NCBI GenBank assembly: GCA_002688155.1
Contig: NZCH01000132.1
Span: forward strand, 1-16,395
Reading direction: 5' to 3'
Length of the DNA: 16,395 nt
Source of the DNA: Phycisphaerae bacterium
GTDB lineage: Bacteria > Planctomycetota > Phycisphaerae > Phycisphaerales > Phycisphaeraceae
Shown here: positions 5,645 through 13,613 of the stretch, in pieces
Layout of the letters: each line of letters opens with the position of its first letter
How positions within the stretch are numbered: position 1 is the stretch's first letter
Notes under the pieces: generated by a model
Database searches by the model: none
Told to the model about the DNA's origin: nothing
Seen by the model: the letters and a program-made list of their open reading frames with translations, nothing else
Translations under genes and position numbers: made by a program

Positions 5645-8599
5645 ATGCGCATGAGCAACGACTACACCGAACACGGCGAAGAACTCGAAGCCGACGAGCC
5701 AACACCGTTGTTGCGGCGCACGAGATATGTGGCGTGGCTGCTGCTGGCGGGGATGTGGGTAATCACGGTCGCGGCGTTCGTGAGTTACGACCCGGCGGAC
5801 GCGCCTGGTCACACGATCGCACCGGCGAACGACCCGCCGGCCAACTGGGTCGGTGCGGCGGGTGCGATCCTCGCGCACGAGCTTTACCTCATGTTCGGGC
5901 CGGGCGTTTGGATCGCGGTGGCGGGCGCGGGTGTGTACATGGCCGCTCGCGCTATCGGGCGCACGGTCACGCAGACAGTGCTGCGCGCCGCAGGCATCGT
6001 CGTGATGATGGTCGCGACGAGTTCGCTGATCGCGCTGTGGCGGCCCGTCGGTGACGCATGGAACACGCTGCTGCCCGGCGACGTTGGACCACAGGGAGCC
6101 GGCGGTCTGATCGCGATTTACCTGAACACCCAATTCGCGCCGGTGCTGGGCGCGTTTGGCATGTTCGTCGTTCTGGTGATCGTTCTCTGGGTTGGCGCGG
6201 TGATCACCGCCGACCAGTGGGCGATGGCGTTGCCGCACGGCGTGGGCCGACTGGGAGTGTTGCTGGCACAGTTTGTGCGGCCGGCGGTTGCATTGGCTGG
6301 ACCGGCGCAGGCGGACAACGCGACGCAGATCCCCGCGAGCGGGCGCAGTCAAATTCCCGTGCGAGGCCGAAACTCAGATCGCCTCCGTCGCCGGCAACCG
6401 ATTGAGGATGACGAGACCGCCGATCAGGTTCACGATGCGCCGCCGGGCTTGGGAAAACGCATGCTCAGCAAACTCAAACGCCGCCGCGCCGATGAGAAGC
6501 CTGACACTGATGTCCAAGACATCACCCACCCCGACGACACCGCCGCAGGTAAACACACGCCTGAGCCTCTGGACCAGGATGCGCCCGATGACGGCGATCA
6601 CGGCACGCCGGACACAGACATCGCACCCGACGACGACACCGACCACTCGCACGCAGACTCGTCACGGCCGAGGTTCACGCCCGAACAGTTACGCGCCAAG
6701 ATCAAAGAGTTGCCGATTCACTTTGCCCAACTGACCGCCGGGAAAGTAAATCCGAACGCGGCTTTGACGCGGGATCCTGACTTCTCGGGCTACCGGTTCC
6801 CCGAACTGCACCTGCTCGAGGACCCGGAAAGCAATTTTTCGGACGCACAGATGCGCATCGTGCGAGAGCAGGCGGTCAGCCTCGAATCCGCGCTGCAGCA
6901 GTACAACATCGACGGCGAAGTCGTAGGCATCGATTCGGGACCGGTCATCACGCTATTTGAAGTGCGCCTGGCGCTGGGCACGAAGGTCGCCCGTATCAAT
7001 GCGGTGGCGAGCGATCTGGCGCGTGCGCTCAAATCACAGAACATTCGCATCGTACCGAACATGGTCGGCAAGGACACCGTCGGCATCGAAGTGCCCAACA
7101 TAAAGAAGGAGCGCGTCCGGCTCAAGGAATTGATGACTGCCAACCCCGAAGCCGCGCGGAAGATGCGTCTGCCGATGTTCCTGGGCAAGGACGCGTCAGG
7201 CCAGTCGCTCGTCGCGGACCTGGCAACCATGCCACATATGCTCATCGCCGGCACGACCGGCTCAGGCAAGAGTGTGTGTATGAACGCGATCATCATGTCG
7301 TTTCTGTTCGCGCGCCGCCCGGACGAACTCAAGCTCGTGCTGGTCGATCCGAAGATGGTTGAGATGGCGATGTTCAAGGACATCCCGCACCTGATGTGCC
7401 CGGTGGTGACGGAAATGACCCGCGCCGCGGCGATCCTTGAGTGGGCGACGACGAAGATGGACGAGCGTTACGCGCTGCTCGCCGAAGCAAGTGTCCGCGA
7501 CATCGCCAGCTACAACGCGCTGGAATGGGACCAACTCAAGGATCGCTTTGACCCGCAATCCGAGGCTGAGGAAGCCGCCATCCCGCGTAAGCTGCCGTAC
7601 CTCGTATTCATTATTGATGAGCTGGCGGACCTGATGATGACCGCCAAGGAGGTCGAAGGCGATATCGTGCGCCTGGCGCAGAAATCACGCGCGGTGGGAA
7701 TGCACCTGATTCTCGCGACGCAGCGCCCGCAGGCGAACGTGGTGACGGGGCTGATCAAGTCGAACATGCCGTGCCGCGTGTCGTTCAAGGTCGCGTCGGG
7801 CATGGACAGTCGCATCGTACTCGACCAGAAAGGCGCAGAACTGCTTTTGGGTCAGGGCGACATGCTGTACCTGTCGCCACGAACGAGCAAGACGCAGCGG
7901 TCGCAAGGCACCCTGGTCGAGGATTCAGAAATTCGCACCGTGACGCGTTTCATCAAGGACGTCTCGACGCCCAGTTACGAACCACAGCTCATGCAGATCA
8001 AGCAGCCCACAGGGCTCGAGGACGGCGAAGAGCATGACCCGCTGTTTGAAGATGCCGTACGTGTCGTGCTTGAAACACAGCGTGGCAGCGTGTCGCTGTT
8101 ACAGCGGCGGTTGACGGTCGGATACAGCCGGGCGTCGCGCATGATCGAACAGATGGAAGCGATGGGCCTGCTGGGCTCACACAAGAACGCGCAAGCGCGT
8201 GAAGTCACCATGACGCACGACGAATACGAAGCGCTCAAGGAGCAGGCGGAGGCTGACGCACGCGCCGTCGAGGTCAATGGTATGGACGAAGCACAGACCA
8301 ACGGCGTCGATGGGCAGGACAGGACGAATTCGGTCACTACGAACGTAGACGCCGAAGATGACCCGGAACCCGACGATTACGCGGACGAATCGGAAACAGA
8401 TCAGATCGCGGACGAGTCAGACAAATACGATCCCGAATACGACGAAGAGGAAGAAGTCGAGGACGCCGACAGCGACGACGATGTCGAGGAAGATGAACAG
8501 GAGGACGACGAAGAGGAAGAAAACGACTCCCCCTGGGACGCCGACGGTGACGAGCAAGCGGATGAGCAGGTGGACGAGAGCGATGACGAAGATAAATAG
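5645..8599 (+). CDS. ftsK: DNA translocase FtsK with acidic C-terminal extension
   Basis: FtsK sits at the septum and pumps DNA so that chromosome termini are segregated and dimers resolved. The 984-residue product has four or five membrane helices in residues 28-190, a Pro/Asp-rich linker (about 220-345), and the alpha/beta motor (about 345-790). The motor has Walker A 'GTTGSGKS' at 536-543 and Walker B 'LVFIIDELADLMM' from 653 (D658, E659). 'ILATQRPQANVVTGLIKSN' and 'RVSFKVASGMDSR' are typical of the family. The gamma winged-helix domain that reads the orienting sequence spans about 798-858 ('GSVSLLQRRLTVGYSRASR'). FtsK normally ends there; here about 119 residues (866-984) follow, with D/E at 48 of the last 79 positions. 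The ATG at 5645 or the one at 5651 could be the start; no strong ribosome site separates them. Dut precedes it on the same strand. The function is secure; the role of the tail is unknown. Confidence 0.96.
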   Translation: MRMSNDYTEHGEELEADEPTPLLRRTRYVAWLLLAGMWVITVAAFVSYDPADAPGHTIAPANDPPANWVGAAGAILAHELYLMFGPGVWIAVAGAGVYMAARAIGRTVTQTVLRAAGIVVMMVATSSLIALWRPVGDAWNTLLPGDVGPQGAGGLIAIYLNTQFAPVLGAFGMFVVLVIVLWVGAVITADQWAMALPHGVGRLGVLLAQFVRPAVALAGPAQADNATQIPASGRSQIPVRGRNSDRLRRRQPIEDDETADQVHDAPPGLGKRMLSKLKRRRADEKPDTDVQDITHPDDTAAGKHTPEPLDQDAPDDGDHGTPDTDIAPDDDTDHSHADSSRPRFTPEQLRAKIKELPIHFAQLTAGKVNPNAALTRDPDFSGYRFPELHLLEDPESNFSDAQMRIVREQAVSLESALQQYNIDGEVVGIDSGPVITLFEVRLALGTKVARINAVASDLARALKSQNIRIVPNMVGKDTVGIEVPNIKKERVRLKELMTANPEAARKMRLPMFLGKDASGQSLVADLATMPHMLIAGTTGSGKSVCMNAIIMSFLFARRPDELKLVLVDPKMVEMAMFKDIPHLMCPVVTEMTRAAAILEWATTKMDERYALLAEASVRDIASYNALEWDQLKDRFDPQSEAEEAAIPRKLPYLVFIIDELADLMMTAKEVEGDIVRLAQKSRAVGMHLILATQRPQANVVTGLIKSNMPCRVSFKVASGMDSRIVLDQKGAELLLGQGDMLYLSPRTSKTQRSQGTLVEDSEIRTVTRFIKDVSTPSYEPQLMQIKQPTGLEDGEEHDPLFEDAVRVVLETQRGSVSLLQRRLTVGYSRASRMIEQMEAMGLLGSHKNAQAREVTMTHDEYEALKEQAEADARAVEVNGMDEAQTNGVDGQDRTNSVTTNVDAEDDPEPDDYADESETDQIADESDKYDPEYDEEEEVEDADSDDDVEEDEQEDDEEEENDSPWDADGDEQADEQVDESDDEDK

Positions 8600-8732
8600 G
8601 AAGGCGACGAAATCTGACGCGGACGCGGACGAGCGTTCCCAGTGCTGGTCAGCATGATTTGGTCATCATTAAGGCGCAGCGCCAAGGGCCGAAGATGCAG
8701 GTCGCATTCAACAGAATCCCCGAGGCGAACGG

Positions 8733-9611
8733 ATGAATGACACTGAGCGCTATCTCTTTGACGTGCAGGGCTACCTGCATATTCCGGGCTTGCTCACGCA
8801 AGACGAAACGGCGCGGCTGCACGACGCGGCGAGGTGTCTTGAGCACAGCGCGCTGGCGTGTTGCGCCGGGCCGTTGCAGTGGCATGCGGCATTGCACAAT
8901 GAATACGACTATTGGCGTCATCCCGAGCACGGATACTTTGTAACCAAACAGTCAGATGGCGGCGAGACACTGATGGTCGAGGACTTCTGGCTCGAACCCG
9001 ATGCATTCGACTTTCTGATAGGCCACGGGCCGACCATGCGCTACGTCCGTCGCATCGTGCAGGGGCGCATTTCGATCAATAACTCGGAATTGCGTATTCG
9101 CTATCCCGGCAACCGCACGAGCATGCACATGGGTTTCCCGCACGGGCACGGGCCAATGTACGCGTATCGCGTGCTCGGCAATGAAATCAATTGCATGATG
9201 GTACGTATGGTTTACTTCTTGCAAGACGTACCGGACAACGGTGGGCCGATGTGTTTCATTCCGGGCTCGCACAAGGGTCACTTTTCGTTGCCGGACGGCA
9301 TCGACGACATGCACGATGAGCCGGGCCTGGTCGTAACCCCGTGCAGGGCCGGCGACGGCATTCTGTTCACCGAAGCGTGTCGGCACGGAGGCGTACCCGT
9401 TCGCAACGACGTGACGCGTTACACGTTGCATGTCGGTTACGGGCCGTACTTTCTCAGATCGCAGAACATTTCGACGCAGAACGAATCCGTCAATGTGACC
9501 GACGCCCTGCTTGCGCGGCTGACACCCGAACAGTGTGAACTTCTTGTGTGTCCGATTCGTCAGCCGCTCACGGATTCGCAAACCGTGAGCGGACCCATGA
9601 TGCACGCTTGA
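8733..9611 (+). CDS. Phytanoyl-CoA dioxygenase (PhyH) family protein
   Basis: The 292-residue product belongs to the PhyH branch of the Fe(II)/2-oxoglutarate oxygenases, cupin-fold enzymes that hydroxylate small molecules. The substrate cannot be told. The C-terminal half carries the family core: 'YFLQDVPDNGGPMCFIPGSH' (161-180), then 'RAGDGILFTEACRHGG' (205-220) giving the distal His at 218, and R229 in 'TRYTLHVGYGP', which normally grips 2-oxoglutarate. The proximal site reads 'MHMGFPHGHGP' (131-141); the acid of the canonical HxD/E is replaced by Gly at 134. No signal peptide is visible, so it should be cytosolic. The ATG at 8733 has GAGG seven bases ahead, a good start. It stands 133 bases behind ftsK on the same strand but looks functionally unrelated. 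The last codons hold a strong inverted repeat (9564-9592), and the gene ends one base before a converging sialidase remnant. The family call is sure; catalytic competence is not. Confidence 0.88.
   Translation: MNDTERYLFDVQGYLHIPGLLTQDETARLHDAARCLEHSALACCAGPLQWHAALHNEYDYWRHPEHGYFVTKQSDGGETLMVEDFWLEPDAFDFLIGHGPTMRYVRRIVQGRISINNSELRIRYPGNRTSMHMGFPHGHGPMYAYRVLGNEINCMMVRMVYFLQDVPDNGGPMCFIPGSHKGHFSLPDGIDDMHDEPGLVVTPCRAGDGILFTEACRHGGVPVRNDVTRYTLHVGYGPYFLRSQNISTQNESVNVTDALLARLTPEQCELLVCPIRQPLTDSQTVSGPMMHA
9564..9592. repeat. Perfect 10-bp inverted repeat in the 3' end of the PhyH gene
   Basis: CCGCTCACGG (9564-9573) and CCGTGAGCGG (9583-9592) are exact reverse complements with a nine-base A/T-rich loop. 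The hairpin ends about 17 bases before the PhyH stop codon. It could serve as a bidirectional transcription barrier between converging units, or it could be a scar of the rearrangement that truncated the neighbouring sialidase. There is no clear T-run on either strand, so it is not called an intrinsic terminator. Confidence 0.6.
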
Positions 9612-9612
9612 T

Positions 9613-10108
9613 TTACGGCGGCCTTGTGCTCGCGTCGTCGACCGTGACGGGGGGAGAAAATAACAGTGCCATCTCAAGAAACAGTGCCGCCTCAAAGAGT
9701 TGGAAAGCGATCTGGCCACCTGTGAGCGCCGGCCGGGTCCAGGAAAACCCGTCGTCCCAGGAGTAGGACTTGTACATCCTTCCCATCCCCGAACGAAGAT
9801 GCATGAGCAGCCTGCCGTCCCGCAGTTCCACCACGATCGGCTCCTCCAGGCCCCAGACAGCACGATTCACGCTGATGAAAAGCTCGCTGAGGCTGCGCTT
9901 CCAGGTCTTACCTTCGTCATCGGAGATGTACACGAAGCTGTAGGAGAACGTCGGGGAGGGGACGCCATTGCGCGGATGATAGTCTTCCGCCTCGCCGACG
10001 GTCAGTGGGCTGATCCAGCGGAAGGCCGGCGCCAGCAGCCGGCTCGAGAATATCGAGTTTGAAAAAACGTTCAACATCCAGCGGTGTGCCCGGGACAATC
10101 TCGTTCAT
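9613..10108 (-). pseudogene. Remnant of a sialidase-like (BNR/Asp-box) gene
   Basis: About 160 codons of a six-bladed sialidase fold survive. The clearest blocks are 'YSFVYISDDEGKTWKRS', an Asp box of the S.DxGxTW type, then 'GLEEPIVVELRDGRLLMHLR', then 'GRMYKSYSWDDGFSWTRP', a second Asp box. These enzymes remove terminal sialic acids or related sugars and normally have 350 or more residues and a signal peptide. Here the 5' part ('MNEIVPGTPLDVERFFKL', from the ATG at 10108) lies in a different frame from the Asp-box part. The shift falls near 10040-10060, where 'RLLAPAF' resumes in the second frame. The 3' part breaks off soon after the second Asp box, and the frame closes at 9613, next to the PhyH stop codon. 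At least one frameshift and loss of both ends make function very unlikely. The family call is fairly sure. Confidence 0.75.
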
Positions 10109-10152
10109 CTTGCCATTCCACTCTGTGTCGCGCGTTTAATGGTTTCTCCTTC

Positions 10153-10311
10153 TTAGGACTTTTGTATAGCGCCAGGGCGTTCATACAGCAATGTCAGATC
10201 ACGAGGAGCCCCGCCTGGTTCCAAGAGAGTCAGGATGGGTATGGATGTGGCAGAGGCCTGTTGGGCGCTTGCCGCCAGCTCGATCGTCTGCTCACCGCAG
10301 GCACTGCACGT
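10153..10311 (-). pseudogene. Possible C-terminal remnant of an oxidoreductase
   Basis: On the minus strand 52 codons are open up to a TAA at 10155-10153. The segment 'GEQTIELAASAQQASATSIP' resembles the final helix of Gfo/Idh/MocA-type oxidoreductases, where a 'G..ALE.A.AA..SA.TG..V' pattern is common. It has no start codon and is closed upstream by an in-frame TAA. Directly after its stop comes AGAAGGAGAAACC, a strong ribosome-site sequence followed by ATT where a start codon would be expected, ahead of the sialidase remnant. This looks like an old gene junction. The assignment rests on one short helix and is weak. The remaining bases 10312-10458 show nothing I can name. Confidence 0.3.
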
Positions 10312-10458
10312 TTAATCCCACAATGAACCGTGCAGCAGCTTTCTCGGTGGAAACGCTCGTGATGCGCGCCTCCGTCATCGAGGTGCGGTTCTGACAGGCA
10401 TGATCCGGATCTCAGCCAATGTTTAGCACCCGATCGGGGATCGCTCTGGTAAACCCAG

Positions 10459-11385
10459 TCACGGCGTCGTGTCCTTGAGCGGCAAACTCACCCTGAACCC
10501 GCGGTCTTGCCAGGCGTTGCCCGGGGCGACATGGAAACGCGCCATGCTGCCCATGGCGGTGGAAGGGAACCAGTCAGGCGTCTTCCTGTGAACGCCCGGG
10601 CCGGTGCTCCACGACCCGCCGCGCAGCGGCTTGGTCTGCGATTTTGGATCCCGTCGAATCGAGCCGTCGGCCGGGGCGTCCTCGTACCGGTAAATGTAAT
10701 CGTCGGCACACCACTCCCACACGTTGCCGTGCATGTCGTACAGTCCCCACTGGTTGGGCAGCTTCGTCGCCACCGGGTGGGTGAGGTGACCGGCGGCCAG
10801 GTCCGCCCAGGCGTAGTCATGAAGGTTCTGTTCGTCGTCCCCGAAGGAGTAATTGGTGGTTGTGCCGGCGCGGCAGGCGCACTCCCACAGCGCTTCGCTG
10901 GGAAGTTCCAGGCCCGCCCAGTCACAAAACGCCATTGCGTTGTGCCAACCCACCCAGACGACGGGATACTCATCTTCCGGGGACATGACGCTTTTGTCTT
11001 TGAAGTGCAAGAGGTACAGGTCATACGCAGGATCGACGTCAGCTTCGCCGTCGTAATCGGGCTTCGCCTGCATGAACCGGCGATACTGGCCGTTGGTGAC
11101 CTCGGTCTTGCCCATGTAAAAGGGCTGGGAGATCGTCACCTGGTGCGCCGGCAAGACATTTGACGCGGCGAAGCGATCGTCGGTGCCCATCACGAACGTG
11201 CCGCTGGAAATGAGGATCAGCTCGATGCCGGTCTTCTCGTGGATGACGCGGTCGGCGTAACCTTCGGGGCCCGGCTTGGCGTTGTCAGCAGCGACGCAGC
11301 CGGGGGGCGTCTTGAGCGACTCGGCGCCGGTGATCGTACAGGGGATCGCGGCGAATATCAGCAGGATCGTCGTCAAGGTCCTCAT
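10459..11385 (-). CDS. Secreted SUMF1/FGE-sulfatase-domain protein
   Basis: From the ATG at 11385 the product has 308 residues and a signal peptide at about 1-21 ('LTTILLIFAAIPCTITGA'). The rest is a formylglycine-generating-enzyme-type (SUMF1) C-type-lectin-like fold: 'TFVMGTDD' (63-70), 'ISQPFYMGKTEVTNGQY' (85-101), 'PVVWVGWHNAMAFCDW' (141-156), 'LPSEALWECACRAGT' (161-175), 'GLYDMHGNVWEWC' (214-226), 'LRGGSWSTGP' (254-263) and the closing 'RGFRVS'. The active-site cysteines of true formylglycine-generating enzymes, expected after the RGGSW block, are missing. I therefore infer a non-FGE role such as sugar or polymer binding, or another oxidation. The start overlaps the upstream gene's stop as ATGA, and GAGAGGAT supplies a ribosome site inside that gene's end, so translation is probably coupled. 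Longer upstream frames lie inside the neighbour and lack a signal peptide. Confidence 0.88.
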   Translation of the reverse strand: MRTLTTILLIFAAIPCTITGAESLKTPPGCVAADNAKPGPEGYADRVIHEKTGIELILISSGTFVMGTDDRFAASNVLPAHQVTISQPFYMGKTEVTNGQYRRFMQAKPDYDGEADVDPAYDLYLLHFKDKSVMSPEDEYPVVWVGWHNAMAFCDWAGLELPSEALWECACRAGTTTNYSFGDDEQNLHDYAWADLAAGHLTHPVATKLPNQWGLYDMHGNVWEWCADDYIYRYEDAPADGSIRRDPKSQTKPLRGGSWSTGPGVHRKTPDWFPSTAMGSMARFHVAPGNAWQDRGFRVSLPLKDTTP

Positions 11386-13613
11386 GGTATCCTCTCGAAC
11401 TTCAGGGCAATCATGCCGTGCGGGGGTATCTCCACCGCGTCGCCGACGATGCCGCCCGCAGTTTGCTTCAGCGGTTTGGCGCCGTTGTCCGCGGTCCACT
11501 CGGTGATCTGCAATCGCTTCGATGCGTCGAGCCCGGCGATCTCGGCGAGGTCGGTTTTCCAGGTGAACTGGCGCGGCTGGTCCTCGTAGTTGACGAAGAA
11601 AATGCCGACGCTGCCGTCGGGCGCCCGCCACGCCGTGCCTTCAACGCCCGGCGCCTTGAACGGGCCGTCGGCCGACTTCATCGTCAGGATGGGTATGTCT
11701 CCTGCGACCTTGGGGGGGCGCAGCATTTCGCCGTACCCGAGGTACGGCCGGGCGAACTCGTGAGTGCAGCGCAGGAGGTCGCGGTACCACTCGATTGTCT
11801 CCGGCCGCGAGTCGGGAAACCCAAGCGTGCCGGGGAGCTGGCTGATACGGCCGTAGAGCCACTGGCGGCTGAGCGGGATCTTCCCCTGCTCCATCCAGTG
11901 CATGCCGCCGAAAAGCTGGGTGTAGTCGTGATAGACCACCTGCCAGACGGGCGCGTCGTCCGTGATTCCGACATAGGCCGCATCAAGCACATCGATTCCG
12001 AACTCGGCCAGGTCCTCCGCGCAGAGCATGGCCTGGGGATCGATCTTGTGCACTTCGTCCCGCACCTGCCGGAACAGATCGTGCACGCCCCGCCCCCAGT
12101 AATCTCCCCCGCCCAGCGCGTGGCCGTGGGTCGGGTTGAAGCAGTCATTCATGTGTGTCGAGAAGTAGTCGAAATAGATGCCGCCCGTACGATAGCGCTG
12201 GACGAATTCGACCGACACGTCGGTCAACTTGTCGCGCCAGATCTTCGAGGCCGGGCACATCGCAATATTTTCTTCGGACGGTTCAAGTTCGGCCCAGAGC
12301 ACGCTCTCGCCGTCCTCGCCCAGCATGGCGCCTTTCTCTTTGGCTCCTCTGCGGCGATAGCCTTCCGACGCGCCGTTCCACATCCATCCCATGACGTAGG
12401 GCACGACGCGCGCCCCGCGGTCGCGCAGTTCACCGACCACCCGCTGGTAGTTGACCGAACCGGGCTTGGGCGGGAAGTACTCCGGCCCGGCGTCGTGGAT
12501 GGTCCATCCATTGAAGTGGCCATAGTCGTGCGTGACGGTGATGGGGAAATCGAACAGGTCACGCTTGATGAACTCGCGTTGCTGGGACAGCGGATCGCCC
12601 ATGTGGCCAAAGGCCCAGTAGTCGATGTTCAAAAACCACTTCGGATAATCCTCGCGCTGGTGCATGGGGCCTTTGGCGCACCACGGCGCGGTGACGGCCC
12701 ATCGGCGATAGATGCGCGCCGCGTCGTACCAGTCACCCTGAAACGGACCCAGCACGCAGTCACCGGGCGATTCATAGTGCGTCACAAGCTCGGAGCCGCC
12801 CCAGTCGAGCACGGGGTGCGAAACGGCGTAGCTGAGCGTCTGCGTGTCGGCGTCCGGCGTCCAGCTAAAGTCCTTCCAGGCTGTCGTTGGGTCGTGGTCG
12901 CCGAAATAGAGTCCCCGCCCGCCGCCCAGCAGCGCCGCGAGCTGCATGTTGTATTCGATGCAGTACTTCATCTTCAGCGGCTTGCCCGTGACCAGCGGTG
13001 ACGGCCGCGTAAACCCCGATCGGAACGCAAACAGCACGCGGTCGTCGGCTGCGTTCTCGGCCAGCGGGAGGATGCCGTGAACGACGGGGAAGGTCACATG
13101 GAGCAGTCCTTCGTCATCATGCAGCGTGCGCACGTTGATTTGCGATCGGGCAAGCGTCTCGTCGGCGGCCAGGCGGGTCACGACCTGAACCGACACGTCG
13201 CCGCCCCACACGAAGGAAGCGACGGCCTCGCCTTGCTCGACCGTGGTGGTGACTATGCAGGGACGCCCCGCATTCTCATACGTGCGTTTCTGTTTCTTCT
13301 CACCGTGCTTCACGTCGACGCGCCACATGCGGGCCCTGTCGACATCCACCTGGAGCAGCCATTTGCCGCTGGCCCTGTCATAGATGCTAAGGAGTCCCGC
13401 CCCGTCCTCGGGTTTCGTCCAGACGTAGGTGACCGATTCGTTTCCGATGTAGGGATGGCCGTCGAGCATTCCCGCTTTCACGCCCGGGGATTCGGTAACC
13501 TGCCTGGCCTTGTGGGCGATATGGCGCGAATCGGCGACGGCATAGGAATATTGCGCGACAAGGGCACTTAACAAAACGGCACACACAACAGCGGTCCTGA
13601 CCCACATTGCCAT
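11382..13613 (-). CDS. Secreted DUF6259-like glycoside-hydrolase-type protein
   Basis: The 743-residue product starts at the ATG at 13613, seven bases after AGGAGA. A signal peptide follows ('VVCAVLLSALVAQYSYAVA', cleavage near residue 27), so it is exported. Residues about 40-290 form a beta-rich N-terminal domain. Residues about 293-640 look like a TIM-barrel glycosidase core: 'GDWYDAARIYRRWA' (293-306), 'PITVTHDYGHFNGW' (357-370), 'ARVVPYVMGWMWNG' (401-414), 'GGIYFDYFSTHMND' (477-490) and 'AMLCAEDLAEF' (528-538). D482 and E533 are candidate catalytic acids by position only. The C-terminal 100 residues are a beta-sandwich ('VGIFFVNYEDQPRQF'). The layout resembles proteins annotated as DUF6259, whose substrates I cannot state. 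The stop overlaps the SUMF1 gene by four bases. An ATG/GTG-type extension to 13790 is open but unlikely given the signal peptide and ribosome site. Confidence 0.82.
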   Translation of the reverse strand: MAMWVRTAVVCAVLLSALVAQYSYAVADSRHIAHKARQVTESPGVKAGMLDGHPYIGNESVTYVWTKPEDGAGLLSIYDRASGKWLLQVDVDRARMWRVDVKHGEKKQKRTYENAGRPCIVTTTVEQGEAVASFVWGGDVSVQVVTRLAADETLARSQINVRTLHDDEGLLHVTFPVVHGILPLAENAADDRVLFAFRSGFTRPSPLVTGKPLKMKYCIEYNMQLAALLGGGRGLYFGDHDPTTAWKDFSWTPDADTQTLSYAVSHPVLDWGGSELVTHYESPGDCVLGPFQGDWYDAARIYRRWAVTAPWCAKGPMHQREDYPKWFLNIDYWAFGHMGDPLSQQREFIKRDLFDFPITVTHDYGHFNGWTIHDAGPEYFPPKPGSVNYQRVVGELRDRGARVVPYVMGWMWNGASEGYRRRGAKEKGAMLGEDGESVLWAELEPSEENIAMCPASKIWRDKLTDVSVEFVQRYRTGGIYFDYFSTHMNDCFNPTHGHALGGGDYWGRGVHDLFRQVRDEVHKIDPQAMLCAEDLAEFGIDVLDAAYVGITDDAPVWQVVYHDYTQLFGGMHWMEQGKIPLSRQWLYGRISQLPGTLGFPDSRPETIEWYRDLLRCTHEFARPYLGYGEMLRPPKVAGDIPILTMKSADGPFKAPGVEGTAWRAPDGSVGIFFVNYEDQPRQFTWKTDLAEIAGLDASKRLQITEWTADNGAKPLKQTAGGIVGDAVEIPPHGMIALKFERIP

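Noticed and set aside
5615..6352. Minus-strand 245-residue frame under ftsK
   Set aside because: His/Arg-rich composition typical of antisense to GC-rich coding DNA; the opposite strand encodes the FtsK membrane domain.
8643..8654. TGCTGGTCAGCA as a terminator after ftsK
   Set aside because: The loop would be two bases, the stem is short, and no T-run follows.
10429..10438. CCCGATCGGG palindrome downstream of the SUMF1 gene as a terminator
   Set aside because: Only three GC pairs around a GATC loop and no T-run; such palindromes are common in this base composition.
11418..13001. Plus-strand 527-residue frame
   Set aside because: It lies entirely opposite the secreted DUF6259-like gene, which has a signal peptide, ribosome site and ordered domains; the plus frame has no recognisable motif.
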